From Staphylococcus coagulans (GTDB taxonomy: Bacteria; Bacillota; Bacilli; Staphylococcales; Staphylococcaceae): a DNA stretch of 46,231 nucleotides. Shown piece by piece: positions 1-8,863 of the stretch. Under the pieces are notes generated by a model. It did not search any database, was not told the origin of the DNA, and saw only the letters and a program-made list of their open reading frames with translations. The DNA is taken from the NCBI RefSeq assembly GCF_002901995.1, contig NZ_PPQN01000033.1, positions 1 to 46,231 on the forward strand, written 5' to 3'. The translations under genes and the position numbers were made by a program. How positions within the stretch are numbered: position 1 is the stretch's first letter; each line of letters starts with the position of its first letter.

Positions 1-61
1 ACCAAATATTATTCTAGCATGCTGAGGTGCCTATTTTAATACAACGGTAGAACCTTTCCGG

Positions 62-90
62 AACCATACGCATAGCGCATGGTTTACTTT
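62..90 (+). terminator. Possible hairpin terminator at the left edge
   Basis: An AACCAT...ATGGTT inverted repeat with an inner CG pair is followed by a T-rich tail on the plus strand. It could end a plus-strand gene lying left of the window. The rest of 1-178 holds no gene that I can see. Confidence 0.3.
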
Positions 91-95
91 TATTC

Positions 96-136
96 AAAAA
101 GAAACGAGATTGGGATACCATTCCCAACCTCGTCTA
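96..136 (-). terminator. Terminator of ptsG
   Basis: On the minus strand a stem ACGAGGTTGGGA / TCCCAATCTCGT is followed by TTTCTTTTT. It lies 43 bases past the ptsG stop, so it should end that transcript. Confidence 0.85.
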
Positions 137-178
137 GTGTCTGATATTTTATAGCCTCTCAAACGAAGCCACTTGTCA

Positions 179-2263
179 TTACTCTACATCGTTATACGTA
201 ACTGTAAATAATTTTTGTCCTTTTTTCACTTCTTGATCAGCTTCAAATTCAAGTTTTCCACCGTCTAAATTCGTGACAATTAATGGTGTGACAATGCTTG
301 GTGCGTGTTGTTCAAGATACGGAAGATCAACTTTCATAAGTGGCTGACCTTCTACAACTTCTTCATCCACTTGGACTAACGCTTCAAAACCTTCACCATT
401 TAATTTAACTGTGTCGATACCAATGTGAATCAACAATTCCACACCATCTGTTGATCCCAGACCAATGGCATGCTTCGTTGGAAAAATAGTTTTTACTGTT
501 CCATTGAAAGGCGCGCAAATTTCTGAATTCTGCGGAATCAATGCGACGCCATCACCCATTAGTTTTTGTGAAAATACTTGGTCCGGTACATCTGATAATG
601 GGATGACTTTACCATCGCCAGGGGCAACAACTGAGACATTCCGTGTACCTTCAATTTGAACGACATCCGTATCGATATCATCTGTAACGGTTGTTTGAGT
701 CGGACTTGTAATTTCACCTTTCATAATCAGTGCCATATCATGTTTAATTTGATCAGATTTTGGTCCGAAGATCGCTTGCATGTTATTGCCGACTTCCAAC
801 ACCCCTGCTGCACCTAATCCTTTAAGTGCGTTGACATCGACTTTTGCTTTGTCATTTACTTCTACACGTAAACGCGTAATACATGCATCTAAATGTTTAA
901 TGTTTTCTTTACCTCCCATTGCATCTAACACATCGAAAGGTAAACGCTCTACAGTTGTACTTCTTTGCTCTTCCACTTTGTCTTCGCGCCCTGGTGTTTT
1001 TAAATTCATACGCTTAATAAGGAATGAGAATACAAAATAGTAAATAAATGCATAAGCAATGCCCACTGGAATTACACGTAAGGCATGTGTTCGATCCCAA
1101 TTCAGTAAACCGTATAAAACGTAGTCGATAAAGCCACCCGAAAATGTCATCCCGATTTTAACATCTAATAAATGCATAATGAGGAATGAAGAACCTGCTA
1201 AAAAGACGTGTACTACGTATAAAATAGGTGCAACGAATAAAAATGAGAACTCAAGTGGTTCTGTAATCCCTGTTAAGAAAGCAGTCAAACCAGCTGATAA
1301 CATTAAACCCGCTACTATTTTTTTACGTTCTGGGCGCGCTTGACGGTAGATTGCATAAGCAGCTGCTGGTAATCCAAACATCATGAAAGGATATTTCCCT
1401 GTTGTAAATGCACCAGCTGTAAATGCAACCCCGTCTTTCAATTGCTCCATCCAAATTCGTTGGTCCCCACGAATCGTTTCACCTGCGTGGTTCACGTAAT
1501 GACCAAATTCAAACCAGAATGGCGCATAGAAAATATGATGTAAACCAAATGGAATTAAGGAACGCTCAATTATTCCAAAAATAAATGTCGTCAATACAAG
1601 GTTTTTATTTAATAAGAAGTTCGATAAACCATTTAAACCTTCTTGGATTGGTGGCCAAATAAAGCTTAGCAATATCCCCGTAATAATCGCTACAACTGAT
1701 GTCACGATAGGTACAAATCGTTTACCTGCAAAGAACCCTAAAAATTGAGGCAATGTAATATTATAAAATTTGTTATAACACCATGCTGCTAATGCCCCGA
1801 TAATAATCCCACCAAAAACACCCGTTTGAAGTGTAGGAATCCCTAAAATCAGTGCATGTTGTGGTAACTTATTCGCTTGGCTTAAAGTTGATGCACCATC
1901 TGCAAATGAGTAGATTTGATCGATCGTAATATGCATCACTTTTCCCATTGTTGCATTCATAATGAGATAACCGACTAATGCCGCTAGCGCTGCTACACCG
2001 TCACCGCCAGCTAATCCTAAAGCAGTCCCCACCGCAAATAACAGTGGTAAGTTATCAAAAATAACTTGCCCCGCTGACTCCATGATTGACGATATCATGA
2101 CAAAGACATCATACTTTAACCATGGTGCAAGTGCGACCAACTGTTCATTGTGCATCGCATTCCCAAGTGCAAGAAGAATCCCCGCAGCTGGTAAAATCGC
2201 AACAGGCAACATCAACGCTTTACCAATACGTTGAAGTTGACCAAAAAAACGCTTGAATATCAT
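179..2263 (-). CDS. ptsG: Glucose-specific PTS enzyme IICBA (PtsG/GlcA)
   Basis: This membrane permease takes up glucose and phosphorylates it to glucose-6-phosphate, using phosphate from HPr. The 694-residue protein has the order IIC-IIB-IIA in one chain. IIC covers roughly residues 1-420, with many membrane segments and the GITEPLEF signature at 332-339. IIB carries the phosphorylated cysteine C461 in [12 protein letters not shown] carries the active histidine H613 in [10 protein letters not shown], with a second conserved histidine near 598. The length and the sequence as I remember it match S. aureus PtsG closely. It is transcribed alone, from a sigma-A promoter through an antiterminator/terminator leader and with its own 3' terminator. 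Glucose-dependent GlcT antitermination is therefore expected; glcT is not in the window. Confidence 0.95.
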   Translation of the reverse strand: MIFKRFFGQLQRIGKALMLPVAILPAAGILLALGNAMHNEQLVALAPWLKYDVFVMISSIMESAGQVIFDNLPLLFAVGTALGLAGGDGVAALAALVGYLIMNATMGKVMHITIDQIYSFADGASTLSQANKLPQHALILGIPTLQTGVFGGIIIGALAAWCYNKFYNITLPQFLGFFAGKRFVPIVTSVVAIITGILLSFIWPPIQEGLNGLSNFLLNKNLVLTTFIFGIIERSLIPFGLHHIFYAPFWFEFGHYVNHAGETIRGDQRIWMEQLKDGVAFTAGAFTTGKYPFMMFGLPAAAYAIYRQARPERKKIVAGLMLSAGLTAFLTGITEPLEFSFLFVAPILYVVHVFLAGSSFLIMHLLDVKIGMTFSGGFIDYVLYGLLNWDRTHALRVIPVGIAYAFIYYFVFSFLIKRMNLKTPGREDKVEEQRSTTVERLPFDVLDAMGGKENIKHLDACITRLRVEVNDKAKVDVNALKGLGAAGVLEVGNNMQAIFGPKSDQIKHDMALIMKGEITSPTQTTVTDDIDTDVVQIEGTRNVSVVAPGDGKVIPLSDVPDQVFSQKLMGDGVALIPQNSEICAPFNGTVKTIFPTKHAIGLGSTDGVELLIHIGIDTVKLNGEGFEALVQVDEEVVEGQPLMKVDLPYLEQHAPSIVTPLIVTNLDGGKLEFEADQEVKKGQKLFTVTYNDVE

Positions 2264-2294
2264 TTAAAACACCCCTATATGTAAAAATTAGTAA

Positions 2295-2350
2295 ATAAAA
2301 AAGACATGAGCAAATAAAGCCATATCATTATGGCTGATATTTTGCTCATG
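2295..2350 (-). terminator. Leader terminator of ptsG
   Basis: On the minus strand, CATGAGCAAA and TTTGCTCATG form a long stem with an inner AGCCAT/ATGGCT stem, followed by CTTTTTTAT. It sits between the promoter and the ptsG start and overlaps the antiterminator element, so it would stop transcription unless antitermination occurs. Confidence 0.85.
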
Positions 2351-2371
2351 CCTGTTTTCACAGTAACACGC
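2345..2371 (-). promoter_or_regulatory. Ribonucleic antiterminator (RAT) for GlcT
   Basis: The minus strand reads GCGTGTTACTG, then a short spacer, then CAGGCATGAGC. This is the imperfect-palindrome RAT pattern of BglG/GlcT-type antiterminators known from staphylococcal glcA and Bacillus ptsG. Its 3' half overlaps the terminator stem, so the two structures exclude each other. Confidence 0.88.
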
Positions 2372-2390
2372 TATTCATTTAACCGCTTTC

Positions 2391-2419
2391 ATTATATACG
2401 AAGTCATTCCTCTTGACAA
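2391..2419 (-). promoter_or_regulatory. Sigma-A promoter of ptsG
   Basis: TTGTCA (2419-2414) and TATAAT (2396-2391) are separated by exactly 17 bases on the minus strand. The predicted start near 2384 places the RAT at the very 5' end of the mRNA. Confidence 0.85.
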
Positions 2420-2559
2420 CAACATTTTTATAAATGTCACACTTTATTTTAAGCTTTATTAAGCAAGGAATAAGAGATTTTTAACGAATAATTAATAGTA
2501 TTTTTGCAGGGTGCTCGGTAAAATTTGAATATAACTATCTATGAAAAGAGGAAACATCT

Positions 2560-3087
2560 ATGAAATTGAAGCAACTTATTCTCTCAAGCGCTGTCGCAGC
2601 AAGCGTTCTAAGTTATACAAGTACGACCTTTGCAGCTGAAACCTCATCTACGCCAGCAATAGAGCACGCTACACAAAAAACGCAAGTTCAACAGTTATTT
2701 GAAAGATATAGTCAAGATAAAATTAATGACAAAGAGAACATTAATAACAACTGGGTTCTTTCTAATCATGCATTACAAGAAAATGAAATCCGCTTAGAAT
2801 TAGAAGGTAAATTCGCAGTAAATAATCAGGTTTTCACACCAAAACGTACAATTACTTTAGATAAAGGGACGATTACACTTAAAGAATTAGATCATATCGT
2901 TCGATTTGCGAATGTTTCTTACGGTTTATATGAAGGCGATCAATTACCAACAGGTACGATTGTCATTCATACAAAAGACGGTAACCGCTATACATTAGAG
3001 GTTGATAAAGCATTACAATCTCATCGTGAAAATGTCAGCATCAACACAGAAGATTTGAAAAATATCACATTTGATATTAAGGCATAA
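2560..3087 (+). CDS. selX: Secreted SElX/SpEX-type superantigen-like exotoxin
   Basis: A 175-residue secreted protein with a signal peptide ending near TFA-AE (about residues 1-26). The mature part closely follows the S. aureus enterotoxin-like toxin X pattern as I remember it: a LFERYSQDKIN segment, NNWVLS, then TPKRTITLDKG, TLKELDHIVRFANVSYGLY, and the beta-grasp end with KDGNRYTLEVDKALQ and NTEDLKNITFDI. SElX is atypical among superantigens and also has the sialyl-glycan-binding C-terminal fold of SSL proteins. In S. aureus it activates T cells and blocks neutrophil function. A related S. pseudintermedius protein has been called SpEX. The gene stands alone after a GAGG ribosome binding site and shares a two-way terminator with the operon on the other strand. 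Superantigen activity is inferred from homology only. Confidence 0.85.
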   Translation: MKLKQLILSSAVAASVLSYTSTTFAAETSSTPAIEHATQKTQVQQLFERYSQDKINDKENINNNWVLSNHALQENEIRLELEGKFAVNNQVFTPKRTITLDKGTITLKELDHIVRFANVSYGLYEGDQLPTGTIVIHTKDGNRYTLEVDKALQSHRENVSINTEDLKNITFDIKA

Positions 3088-3110
3088 AATAGAGACACAC
3101 TGTCATAAAA

Positions 3111-3158
3111 ACAAAATCCGAGATTATTTCGTTTATATTTACGAAAAATCTCGGATTT
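3111..3158. terminator. Two-way terminator between selX and nagA
   Basis: AAAATCCGAGATT and AATCTCGGATTTT form a stem with A and T runs on both sides. It can end selX (plus) and the ten-gene operon (minus). The same ATCCGAG/CTCGGAT core recurs in the terminator at 30664-30708. Confidence 0.88.
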
Positions 3159-3170
3159 TATTCTTACAAA

Positions 3171-4328
3171 CTATGACTTGAATTGATGCACACGTCCTTG
3201 CTTAATGGTTTGATAAACAGCAATTTCATCGTCAACGATGACCAAATCAGCGTCTTTATCTACAGCAATACTGCCTTTACGGTCATCTATTTTCAATGCT
3301 TTCGCTTGATTCAAACTCGTCACTGGCCATAAATGAGCTAATGTGTCACCTGTAAATTGCATTAAATTTTGTAAACCTTTATTCATTTTCAAAATACTGC
3401 CTGCAAGTGAGCCCGTCTCCAGATGTGCTTCGTTATCTTTAACGATAACTTTTTGACCCCCTAATTCGTAGTCGCCATCCGGCATTCCTTTCGCACGCAT
3501 TGCATCGGTAATTAAATACATTTTTTCAGCGCCTTTATGTTGATATGCAATCGCAACGGACATCGGATGAGAATGCACACCATCAACAATCAGTTCCGTA
3601 CTCAGTTTTCCATTCGTCCAAGCCGCACCAAACATACCTGGATTTCTATGATGGAAACCGACACCTGCGTTATAAAGATGTGTGACATGTTGAACCCCGG
3701 TATCGGCCGCTTGATTTGCCGCGTCAAAGTCTACTTCTGTATGTCCCATTGAAAAAATGATGTCGTCTCTCAATGTCTCTATCACCTCAGTAGCGCCCGC
3801 TACTTCTGGTGCAATTGTAACAATCTTAATCAATCCTTTTGCTGTCTCTTGAAATTGTTGTAACAATGCAACGGTCGGACGTTGAATAAAGGACGGGTTT
3901 TGCGCACCAATTTTGTTTTCAGAAATAAACGGTCCTTCTAAATGAATCCCTGCAATTTCGGCAGCATTTTCACGATCTTGTTGTTCATAATACGTGCGAA
4001 TATTTTTTAAAGCTTTGTCGATGGCTTCTTGCGATTGTGTCATTGTCGTTGCCAAAAAGGACGTTGTTCCTTCAGATAACAACTGTTCAGCTAAATGTTT
4101 TAAGCCGTCATAAGAAGCATCCATGGCATCTTCGCCATAGCCTCCATGAATATGAATATCTATAAAGCCCGGTAAAATATGGTGCCCTTTCGCATCTATA
4201 ACTTCTAAATCGCCATCATAGGATCCTTTCTCAATTGCACGAATTTTACCTTCTTCTATTACGAGATACCCGTCAGAAATGATTTCGTCTTCTGTATAAA
4301 TGACGCCATTACTAATTACATATGCCAT
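3171..4328 (-). CDS. nagA: N-acetylhexosamine-6-phosphate deacetylase (NagA/GnbF-like)
   Basis: A cytoplasmic amidohydrolase that removes acetate from GlcNAc-6-P or GalNAc-6-P. The 385-residue protein has the metal-site motif DIHIHGG at 57-63, the GHTEVDFD and NAGVGFHHRNPG loops, and the catalytic-Asp segment LITDAMRAKGMPDGDY. The start is preceded by GAAGG at a good distance. It is the last gene of the operon, after a mannose-family EII set and downstream of agaS, lacC, lacD and a GH35 galactosidase. I therefore infer GalNAc-6-P as its substrate here, like GnbF of Lactobacillus casei. The family alone would also allow the GlcNAc-6-P role of ordinary NagA, and a second housekeeping nagA probably exists elsewhere. 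Confidence 0.9.
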   Translation of the reverse strand: MAYVISNGVIYTEDEIISDGYLVIEEGKIRAIEKGSYDGDLEVIDAKGHHILPGFIDIHIHGGYGEDAMDASYDGLKHLAEQLLSEGTTSFLATTMTQSQEAIDKALKNIRTYYEQQDRENAAEIAGIHLEGPFISENKIGAQNPSFIQRPTVALLQQFQETAKGLIKIVTIAPEVAGATEVIETLRDDIIFSMGHTEVDFDAANQAADTGVQHVTHLYNAGVGFHHRNPGMFGAAWTNGKLSTELIVDGVHSHPMSVAIAYQHKGAEKMYLITDAMRAKGMPDGDYELGGQKVIVKDNEAHLETGSLAGSILKMNKGLQNLMQFTGDTLAHLWPVTSLNQAKALKIDDRKGSIAVDKDADLVIVDDEIAVYQTIKQGRVHQFKS

Positions 4329-4359
4329 AGTATACCTTCTTCACTTAAATTTGATGCGT

Positions 4360-4761
4360 TTATTCATCATCGTCGTCATCATCTTGATTTAACAATGTGT
4401 TCACATTAACAATACCTTCTTGCGCTTTATTAACGTAATCTGGTTGTTCTCCAATCATTTGACCATTGATATAACTGATAATCATTGGTAGATTCATCCC
4501 AACGTATAAATCATAATCCGCACCATTCATAATCTTTTTTGCTACAGTATTAGATGGTGTACCGCCTAATAAATCCGCAAAAACGGTCACTTTATCGCCT
4601 GCTTCAATATGCGCCATAAAGTTTTTTTCAAAGTCTTCCGGCCCTTCTTGGGGTAATAAGGCGACGGTATAAAGATGGGCTTGAGGTCCAAGAATCATTT
4701 CTACACTGTTTTTAATGCCTTCACAAAAAGTCCCATGGCTAACCAGTATTAATTTTTCCAT
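4360..4761 (-). CDS. PTS mannose-family EIIA
   Basis: A cytoplasmic EIIA of the mannose/fructose/sorbose family, 133 residues. It carries the phosphoryl histidine H9 in MEKLILVSHG and the family loop FADLLGGTPSN. It accepts phosphate from HPr and passes it to the EIIB of the same operon. I chose ATG 4761 because AGAGGAG lies nine bases upstream; the TTG two codons earlier is too close to it. The C terminus is a run of Asp residues. The gene lies between EIID and nagA. The best-known counterparts are pneumococcal GadF and L. casei GnbA, for galacto-N-biose or galactosamine uptake. Confidence 0.9.
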   Translation of the reverse strand: MEKLILVSHGTFCEGIKNSVEMILGPQAHLYTVALLPQEGPEDFEKNFMAHIEAGDKVTVFADLLGGTPSNTVAKKIMNGADYDLYVGMNLPMIISYINGQMIGEQPDYVNKAQEGIVNVNTLLNQDDDDDDE

Positions 4762-4781
4762 TTCCAAGTGCTCCTCTCGCT

Positions 4782-5681
4782 TTAAATGTTTGTAATCACA
4801 CCGAGTGCAGATAATACAATTGATACAATAATTACAATAAAGATGGCACGTGTTGAGTTCATATTTTTACGACCTAACAACCAGTAAACCCCAAAAACGA
4901 TAACTAGCGGTAATAATCTTGGTAAAATCATGTCCGCATTATCTTGAACCTTAACAGTGAGATCCCCGATTTTAGGTTCCCATGCAAATTTAACACGTAT
5001 CATCGTTGCAACTAAAGCACCCACCATAAACACACCAAGGAGTGTGGCTGCATTCGTTAGTGATTCCAAACGATGTTGCATTGTTGTAACGAGCGAAATC
5101 CCTTCTTTATAAGCAAATTTCAGTTGTTTCCAACGAAACACGATAATCGCTAACATCGCTACAAACCAGAGTAATGCACCAAATGGATTTCCATCTTGCG
5201 CCATATTGGCTGCAATCGCACCAAATATAGTAGGCACTAGCGAACCAAAGATTGCATCCCCTACAGCAGCGAAGGGGCCCATTAAGCCGACTTTAATCCC
5301 TTTGACAGATTCTTTAGCTGCGAATTGTTCTCTTTCTTCCATCGCAATATCGATACCCGTAATAATTGTATTAAAAAAGTTACTTGTATTAAAGAATTGT
5401 GCATGCGTTTTCATCATTTCTTGAAGTTCAGGAGAATCATCTCCATAAATTTTACGCAACTGAGGTAAGATGGTAAATAAATAGCCACTTCCTTGCATAC
5501 GTTCATAGTTCCAACCCCATTGAAAGAAGAAGAGACTACGCATATTGATTTGTCTAAAGTCTTTATCCGTTAATCGATACGGTGTTTGTGGTGGACGTCC
5601 TGTGAGCGGTTTGCCTGATTTAGTTTGCGTTGCTTCTACTGTATCAGAAATATGTTCTTGCGATTTATTATAATTCGTCAT
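4782..5681 (-). CDS. PTS mannose-family EIID
   Basis: The membrane subunit IID that forms the sugar channel with EIIC. It has 299 residues from ATG 5681, which overlaps the EIIC end by 14 bases. GGAGAG within the EIIC tail is its ribosome binding site, and the in-frame extension to 5804 would lie inside EIIC. Family marks include RQINMRSLFFFQWGWNYERMQGSGY near the N terminus, the GLMGPFAAVGDAIF loop and a hydrophobic C terminus. Substrate is inferred from the operon as galacto-N-biose and/or GalNAc. Confidence 0.92.
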   Translation of the reverse strand: MTNYNKSQEHISDTVEATQTKSGKPLTGRPPQTPYRLTDKDFRQINMRSLFFFQWGWNYERMQGSGYLFTILPQLRKIYGDDSPELQEMMKTHAQFFNTSNFFNTIITGIDIAMEEREQFAAKESVKGIKVGLMGPFAAVGDAIFGSLVPTIFGAIAANMAQDGNPFGALLWFVAMLAIIVFRWKQLKFAYKEGISLVTTMQHRLESLTNAATLLGVFMVGALVATMIRVKFAWEPKIGDLTVKVQDNADMILPRLLPLVIVFGVYWLLGRKNMNSTRAIFIVIIVSIVLSALGVITNI

Positions 5682-6576
5682 CGTCAATCTCTCCTTCCTC
5701 GTCCGCATCTGTCTCATTGGATACTTTCTGACTACCTGATGCGACTTTAGGTTGTGATGTGCGCTTATATTCCATCGCTGCGAGTGCAAAACCAATAGCA
5801 GCAATTGTAAGCATCGGTAATGATGAGAACGTCATATCAAATTTCTTATCTAACGTTGCAACGGATGTTCCTAAACCGCTCAATCCGCTAAAGACTGTCA
5901 CAGCTAAAGCAGTGATAATAAATCCTAAAATGAAATATGGAAAGTGCTTTTTCAATGGGAGATAACGTAATAAAATCGCAAAACCTACTGCAGGTAAGAC
6001 TGCACCCGCAACAGTCAGACCGTCACCTAACCATTTCAGATCACCATTCAAGTAATTCACAATATTTCTAACGACACCGCCACCAAATACAAGTGCTAAA
6101 CAAACTGGAATGGCACGTGATAATGCCCATGGTATTGCACCATATAAGAAGTTACGTTCCACCCCTTTATAATCCATCTGTTCAATTTTTCGATCAATAC
6201 GATGTGCAAAAAACGTATTCGTAAAGCGTGCTAAAATATCCGTTTGAATCATTAAACTTGCAACCGGTACTGCGAGTGTTGCAAGTGCTTGTTGTGGGTT
6301 CATTCCGAGTGCAACAGAGAACGCAACCGCAAGTACTGTTCCCGAGTTAGCATCAATTCTTGAAGCACCCCCGAATGTCCCAACACCTAAAATCGTTAAC
6401 TGCATGCCACCACCGATAATTAAACCCGTCGTGACATCGCCCATAATTAATCCTGAAATAATCCCCGCGAAAACAGGATGACCAAAAATATTAAACTGTA
6501 AATCATCTAATATTTGATAACCTGCATACAAAGTTAATAATACGATTTGCCACCATAATATTTCCAAAGGAAACAC
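5668..6576 (-). CDS. PTS mannose-family EIIC
   Basis: The polytopic sugar permease subunit IIC, 302 residues. It shows the family segments GHPVFAGIISGLIMGDVTTG, GGGMQLTILGVGTFGG and the DANSGTV loop, with a charged Asp/Glu-rich C terminus that encodes the start of EIID in another frame. It begins three bases after the EIIB stop, so translation of the two is probably coupled. Confidence 0.92.
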   Translation of the reverse strand: MFPLEILWWQIVLLTLYAGYQILDDLQFNIFGHPVFAGIISGLIMGDVTTGLIIGGGMQLTILGVGTFGGASRIDANSGTVLAVAFSVALGMNPQQALATLAVPVASLMIQTDILARFTNTFFAHRIDRKIEQMDYKGVERNFLYGAIPWALSRAIPVCLALVFGGGVVRNIVNYLNGDLKWLGDGLTVAGAVLPAVGFAILLRYLPLKKHFPYFILGFIITALAVTVFSGLSGLGTSVATLDKKFDMTFSSLPMLTIAAIGFALAAMEYKRTSQPKVASGSQKVSNETDADEEGEIDDDEL

Positions 6577-6579
6577 CTC

Positions 6580-7065
6580 CTATTTTTTCTCTTTAACTAA
6601 TGTAAAGAAGTCTACTGCCTTATCGTTTGGAACCATTTGAGAAACAATTTTTACGCCTTGTGCTTCTAACTTTTTAAAATTCTCAATATCTTCATCTGTT
6701 ATATTGATTGAGTTTGTAATGGAACGTGTTTCATCTGTTTGTGACATGTTTCCTACATTTAATGTTTCAATCGCAACACCTTGATGGACCAATTCAACAA
6801 AACGATCAGGACGTTTTGCAATAATCATGACACGCTGTGAATCATATTTACCGTTTTTGATATTATTTGCAGCCTTTTCAATAGGTAAAACACTTAATTT
6901 AATCCCTGCAGGTGTCGCCAGCTTTAAAGCTTGCTTATCAATATCGCTTTGTGCCACTTCATCATCAATCACTATAAAACGACTAATATTTAATTTTGTT
7001 GCCCATAAATTTGCAACTTGCCCATGAATTAATCTACCATCGATACGAGTTCCTATAATTGCCAT
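6580..7065 (-). CDS. PTS mannose-family EIIB
   Basis: A cytoplasmic EIIB, 161 residues, with the phosphoryl histidine H14 in the hallmark RIDGRLIHGQVANLW. It moves phosphate from EIIA to the incoming sugar. GGAGAG precedes the ATG. It lies 12 bases after the GH35 galactosidase, the same adjacency as pneumococcal bgaC and its EIIB. Confidence 0.92.
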   Translation of the reverse strand: MAIIGTRIDGRLIHGQVANLWATKLNISRFIVIDDEVAQSDIDKQALKLATPAGIKLSVLPIEKAANNIKNGKYDSQRVMIIAKRPDRFVELVHQGVAIETLNVGNMSQTDETRSITNSINITDEDIENFKKLEAQGVKIVSQMVPNDKAVDFFTLVKEKK

Positions 7066-7077
7066 AATGATCTCTCC

Positions 7078-8850
7078 TTATATATCAGAAAATTGAGGTT
7101 TTTGAATCAGATCAATGGATTCTGCGTATTTCCCTTCAGAATCAAAGACTATGATTTCATTCTTACCTTGTTTTAAAAATGCTTTTGAAACATACAATGA
7201 TTGAGAAGGGCCGACCTCCCAATAACGACCTATGTTAAACCCATTAACAAGAACAACACCCTTTCCGAAACCGCTTACATCAATGTGCGTATTATCCGGC
7301 GTTTCTAACTCAAATTCATAACGATAAAATGCTGGCTGTTGTGCTGACCATGCACGTTGAAAATGTTCATCCTTCAATTTATAAAAATCAATGTCAAATT
7401 GTTCCCAATTTTGCACAAAATGAAGATCTTGCATGAGGCCTTGTCCTAAGCCTTTACGCTGAGTCGCAGCCAATAATTTATAGCCGTAATTAACACGCCC
7501 CATATTTTCAACGAGTACATCAATTTGTGGTCGGCTTGATGCTAAAGTGACTTCAAATTGATCTCCAATTTCTTCTTGATACGCTTGATACACACATTCT
7601 TTATCAATGAAACAATGCACGCGATCTCTCGCATCAACAATTCTTAACTTTTCTTGTTCTGTTGCTTTATGAATTGTTGTTCGGTACATCATATAACCGT
7701 AACCCGTGCCCGCTTCTTCCATAGATTGCGGATAAAAACTGGTCGACTTGTTTGAAATGTCCTCCAATACTTCAAAAAGATTGACCTTGCTTTCAAGGGG
7801 TATCCCTTTCCGCGACATAAATGTTTTGACTTTCGGTTCGCGCTGTTGAACATCAGGTATGACCTCTTTTAGCATCTTTTGTAACGCAAAATATTTAGGC
7901 GTCGGGTTACCAGCTTCATCTAATGGGGCATGGTAATCATAAGATGTCACTTGTGGTAAATCTTTCGTTCCCCTTGCTGAGCAACCATTCCAAAAACCAA
8001 AATTCGTTCCACCGTGAAACATGTACAAATTCACTGAACCTAACTTAATAGCTTCTCTCACTTCTTGCGCAAGATCATCACTATCACGTTTAATAACGGC
8101 TTCACCCCAGCGATTAAACCAGCCATCCCAAAATTCCATACACATTAAAGGCCACTTTTTACCATATTCTTCTTGAAAAGCTTTCAGATTTTGGAAATTT
8201 TGTGTAGTTCGTGAACCAAAGTTTCCAGTAGGTAAAATATTGTCGGCTATCATACTCCCTGCGCGTAAACATTGATCCCATGCACCGTCTGAAGTAAAGA
8301 ACGGAACCGTCACGCCTTCCTCACGCATCATATTGCCGATTGCTCGAAGATATTCATGATCTTCCCCGTATGAACCATATTCATTTTCAATTTGAAACAT
8401 AATGATAGGCCCATTTTGATCAATTTGAAGTGGCGTTAATATTTTAAACAACACTTGATAATAACGACGCACATACGCTAAAAATTGAGGATCTCGAGAA
8501 CGAATACGCATCGTTCGGTCGTTCAGTAACCATGCAGGTAAGCCTCCAAATTCCCACTCTGCACAAATATAAGGAGAAGGTCGCACAATGACATACAATC
8601 CTTCTTGTTGTGCAAGTTCGATAAAATGTTTTAAATCTCTATTGCCATCAAAGAGAAATACCCCTTTTTCAGTCTCATGAAAATTCCACGGCACATAGGT
8701 TTCTACTGTATTGAAGCCGAGCGCTTTCAAATTATACAAAGAATGATGCCAATCTTCTTTAGGTATTCTGAAATAATGAATGGCTCCCGATAATATTTTG
8801 AACGGCTTTTTATCTAACACAAACGTCTCATTGATTTCGAAACGACTCAC
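7078..8850 (-). CDS. bgaC: GH35 beta-1,3-galactosidase (BgaC/GnbG-like), cytoplasmic
   Basis: A glycoside hydrolase family 35 enzyme of 590 residues without a signal peptide, so it acts inside the cell. The acid/base is the second Glu of QIENEYGSYG (E157) and the nucleophile is the Glu of CMEFWDGW (E239). The substrate-site stretch HGGTNFGFWNG and C-terminal beta-sandwich segments follow. The length matches the roughly 595-residue BgaC of pneumococcus, which is specific for Gal-beta-1,3-GlcNAc/GalNAc. L. casei GnbG acts on the disaccharide imported by the PTS. Placed next to four EII genes and nagA, its likely job is to split imported phospho-galacto-N-biose into galactose and GalNAc-6-P. The fate of free galactose is not encoded in this window. 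Confidence 0.93.
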   Translation of the reverse strand: MSRFEINETFVLDKKPFKILSGAIHYFRIPKEDWHHSLYNLKALGFNTVETYVPWNFHETEKGVFLFDGNRDLKHFIELAQQEGLYVIVRPSPYICAEWEFGGLPAWLLNDRTMRIRSRDPQFLAYVRRYYQVLFKILTPLQIDQNGPIIMFQIENEYGSYGEDHEYLRAIGNMMREEGVTVPFFTSDGAWDQCLRAGSMIADNILPTGNFGSRTTQNFQNLKAFQEEYGKKWPLMCMEFWDGWFNRWGEAVIKRDSDDLAQEVREAIKLGSVNLYMFHGGTNFGFWNGCSARGTKDLPQVTSYDYHAPLDEAGNPTPKYFALQKMLKEVIPDVQQREPKVKTFMSRKGIPLESKVNLFEVLEDISNKSTSFYPQSMEEAGTGYGYMMYRTTIHKATEQEKLRIVDARDRVHCFIDKECVYQAYQEEIGDQFEVTLASSRPQIDVLVENMGRVNYGYKLLAATQRKGLGQGLMQDLHFVQNWEQFDIDFYKLKDEHFQRAWSAQQPAFYRYEFELETPDNTHIDVSGFGKGVVLVNGFNIGRYWEVGPSQSLYVSKAFLKQGKNEIIVFDSEGKYAESIDLIQKPQFSDI

Positions 8851-8863
8851 ATCATCACCTCAT

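Noticed and set aside
2481-2496. SaeR-like repeat (ATTAA-N6-GTTAA on the minus strand) upstream of selX
   Set aside because: One mismatch, wrong strand for selX, and easily met by chance in AT-rich DNA.
5682-5804. Forty-one-residue extension of EIID
   Set aside because: It lies wholly inside EIIC; the ribosome binding site and family N terminus support ATG 5681.
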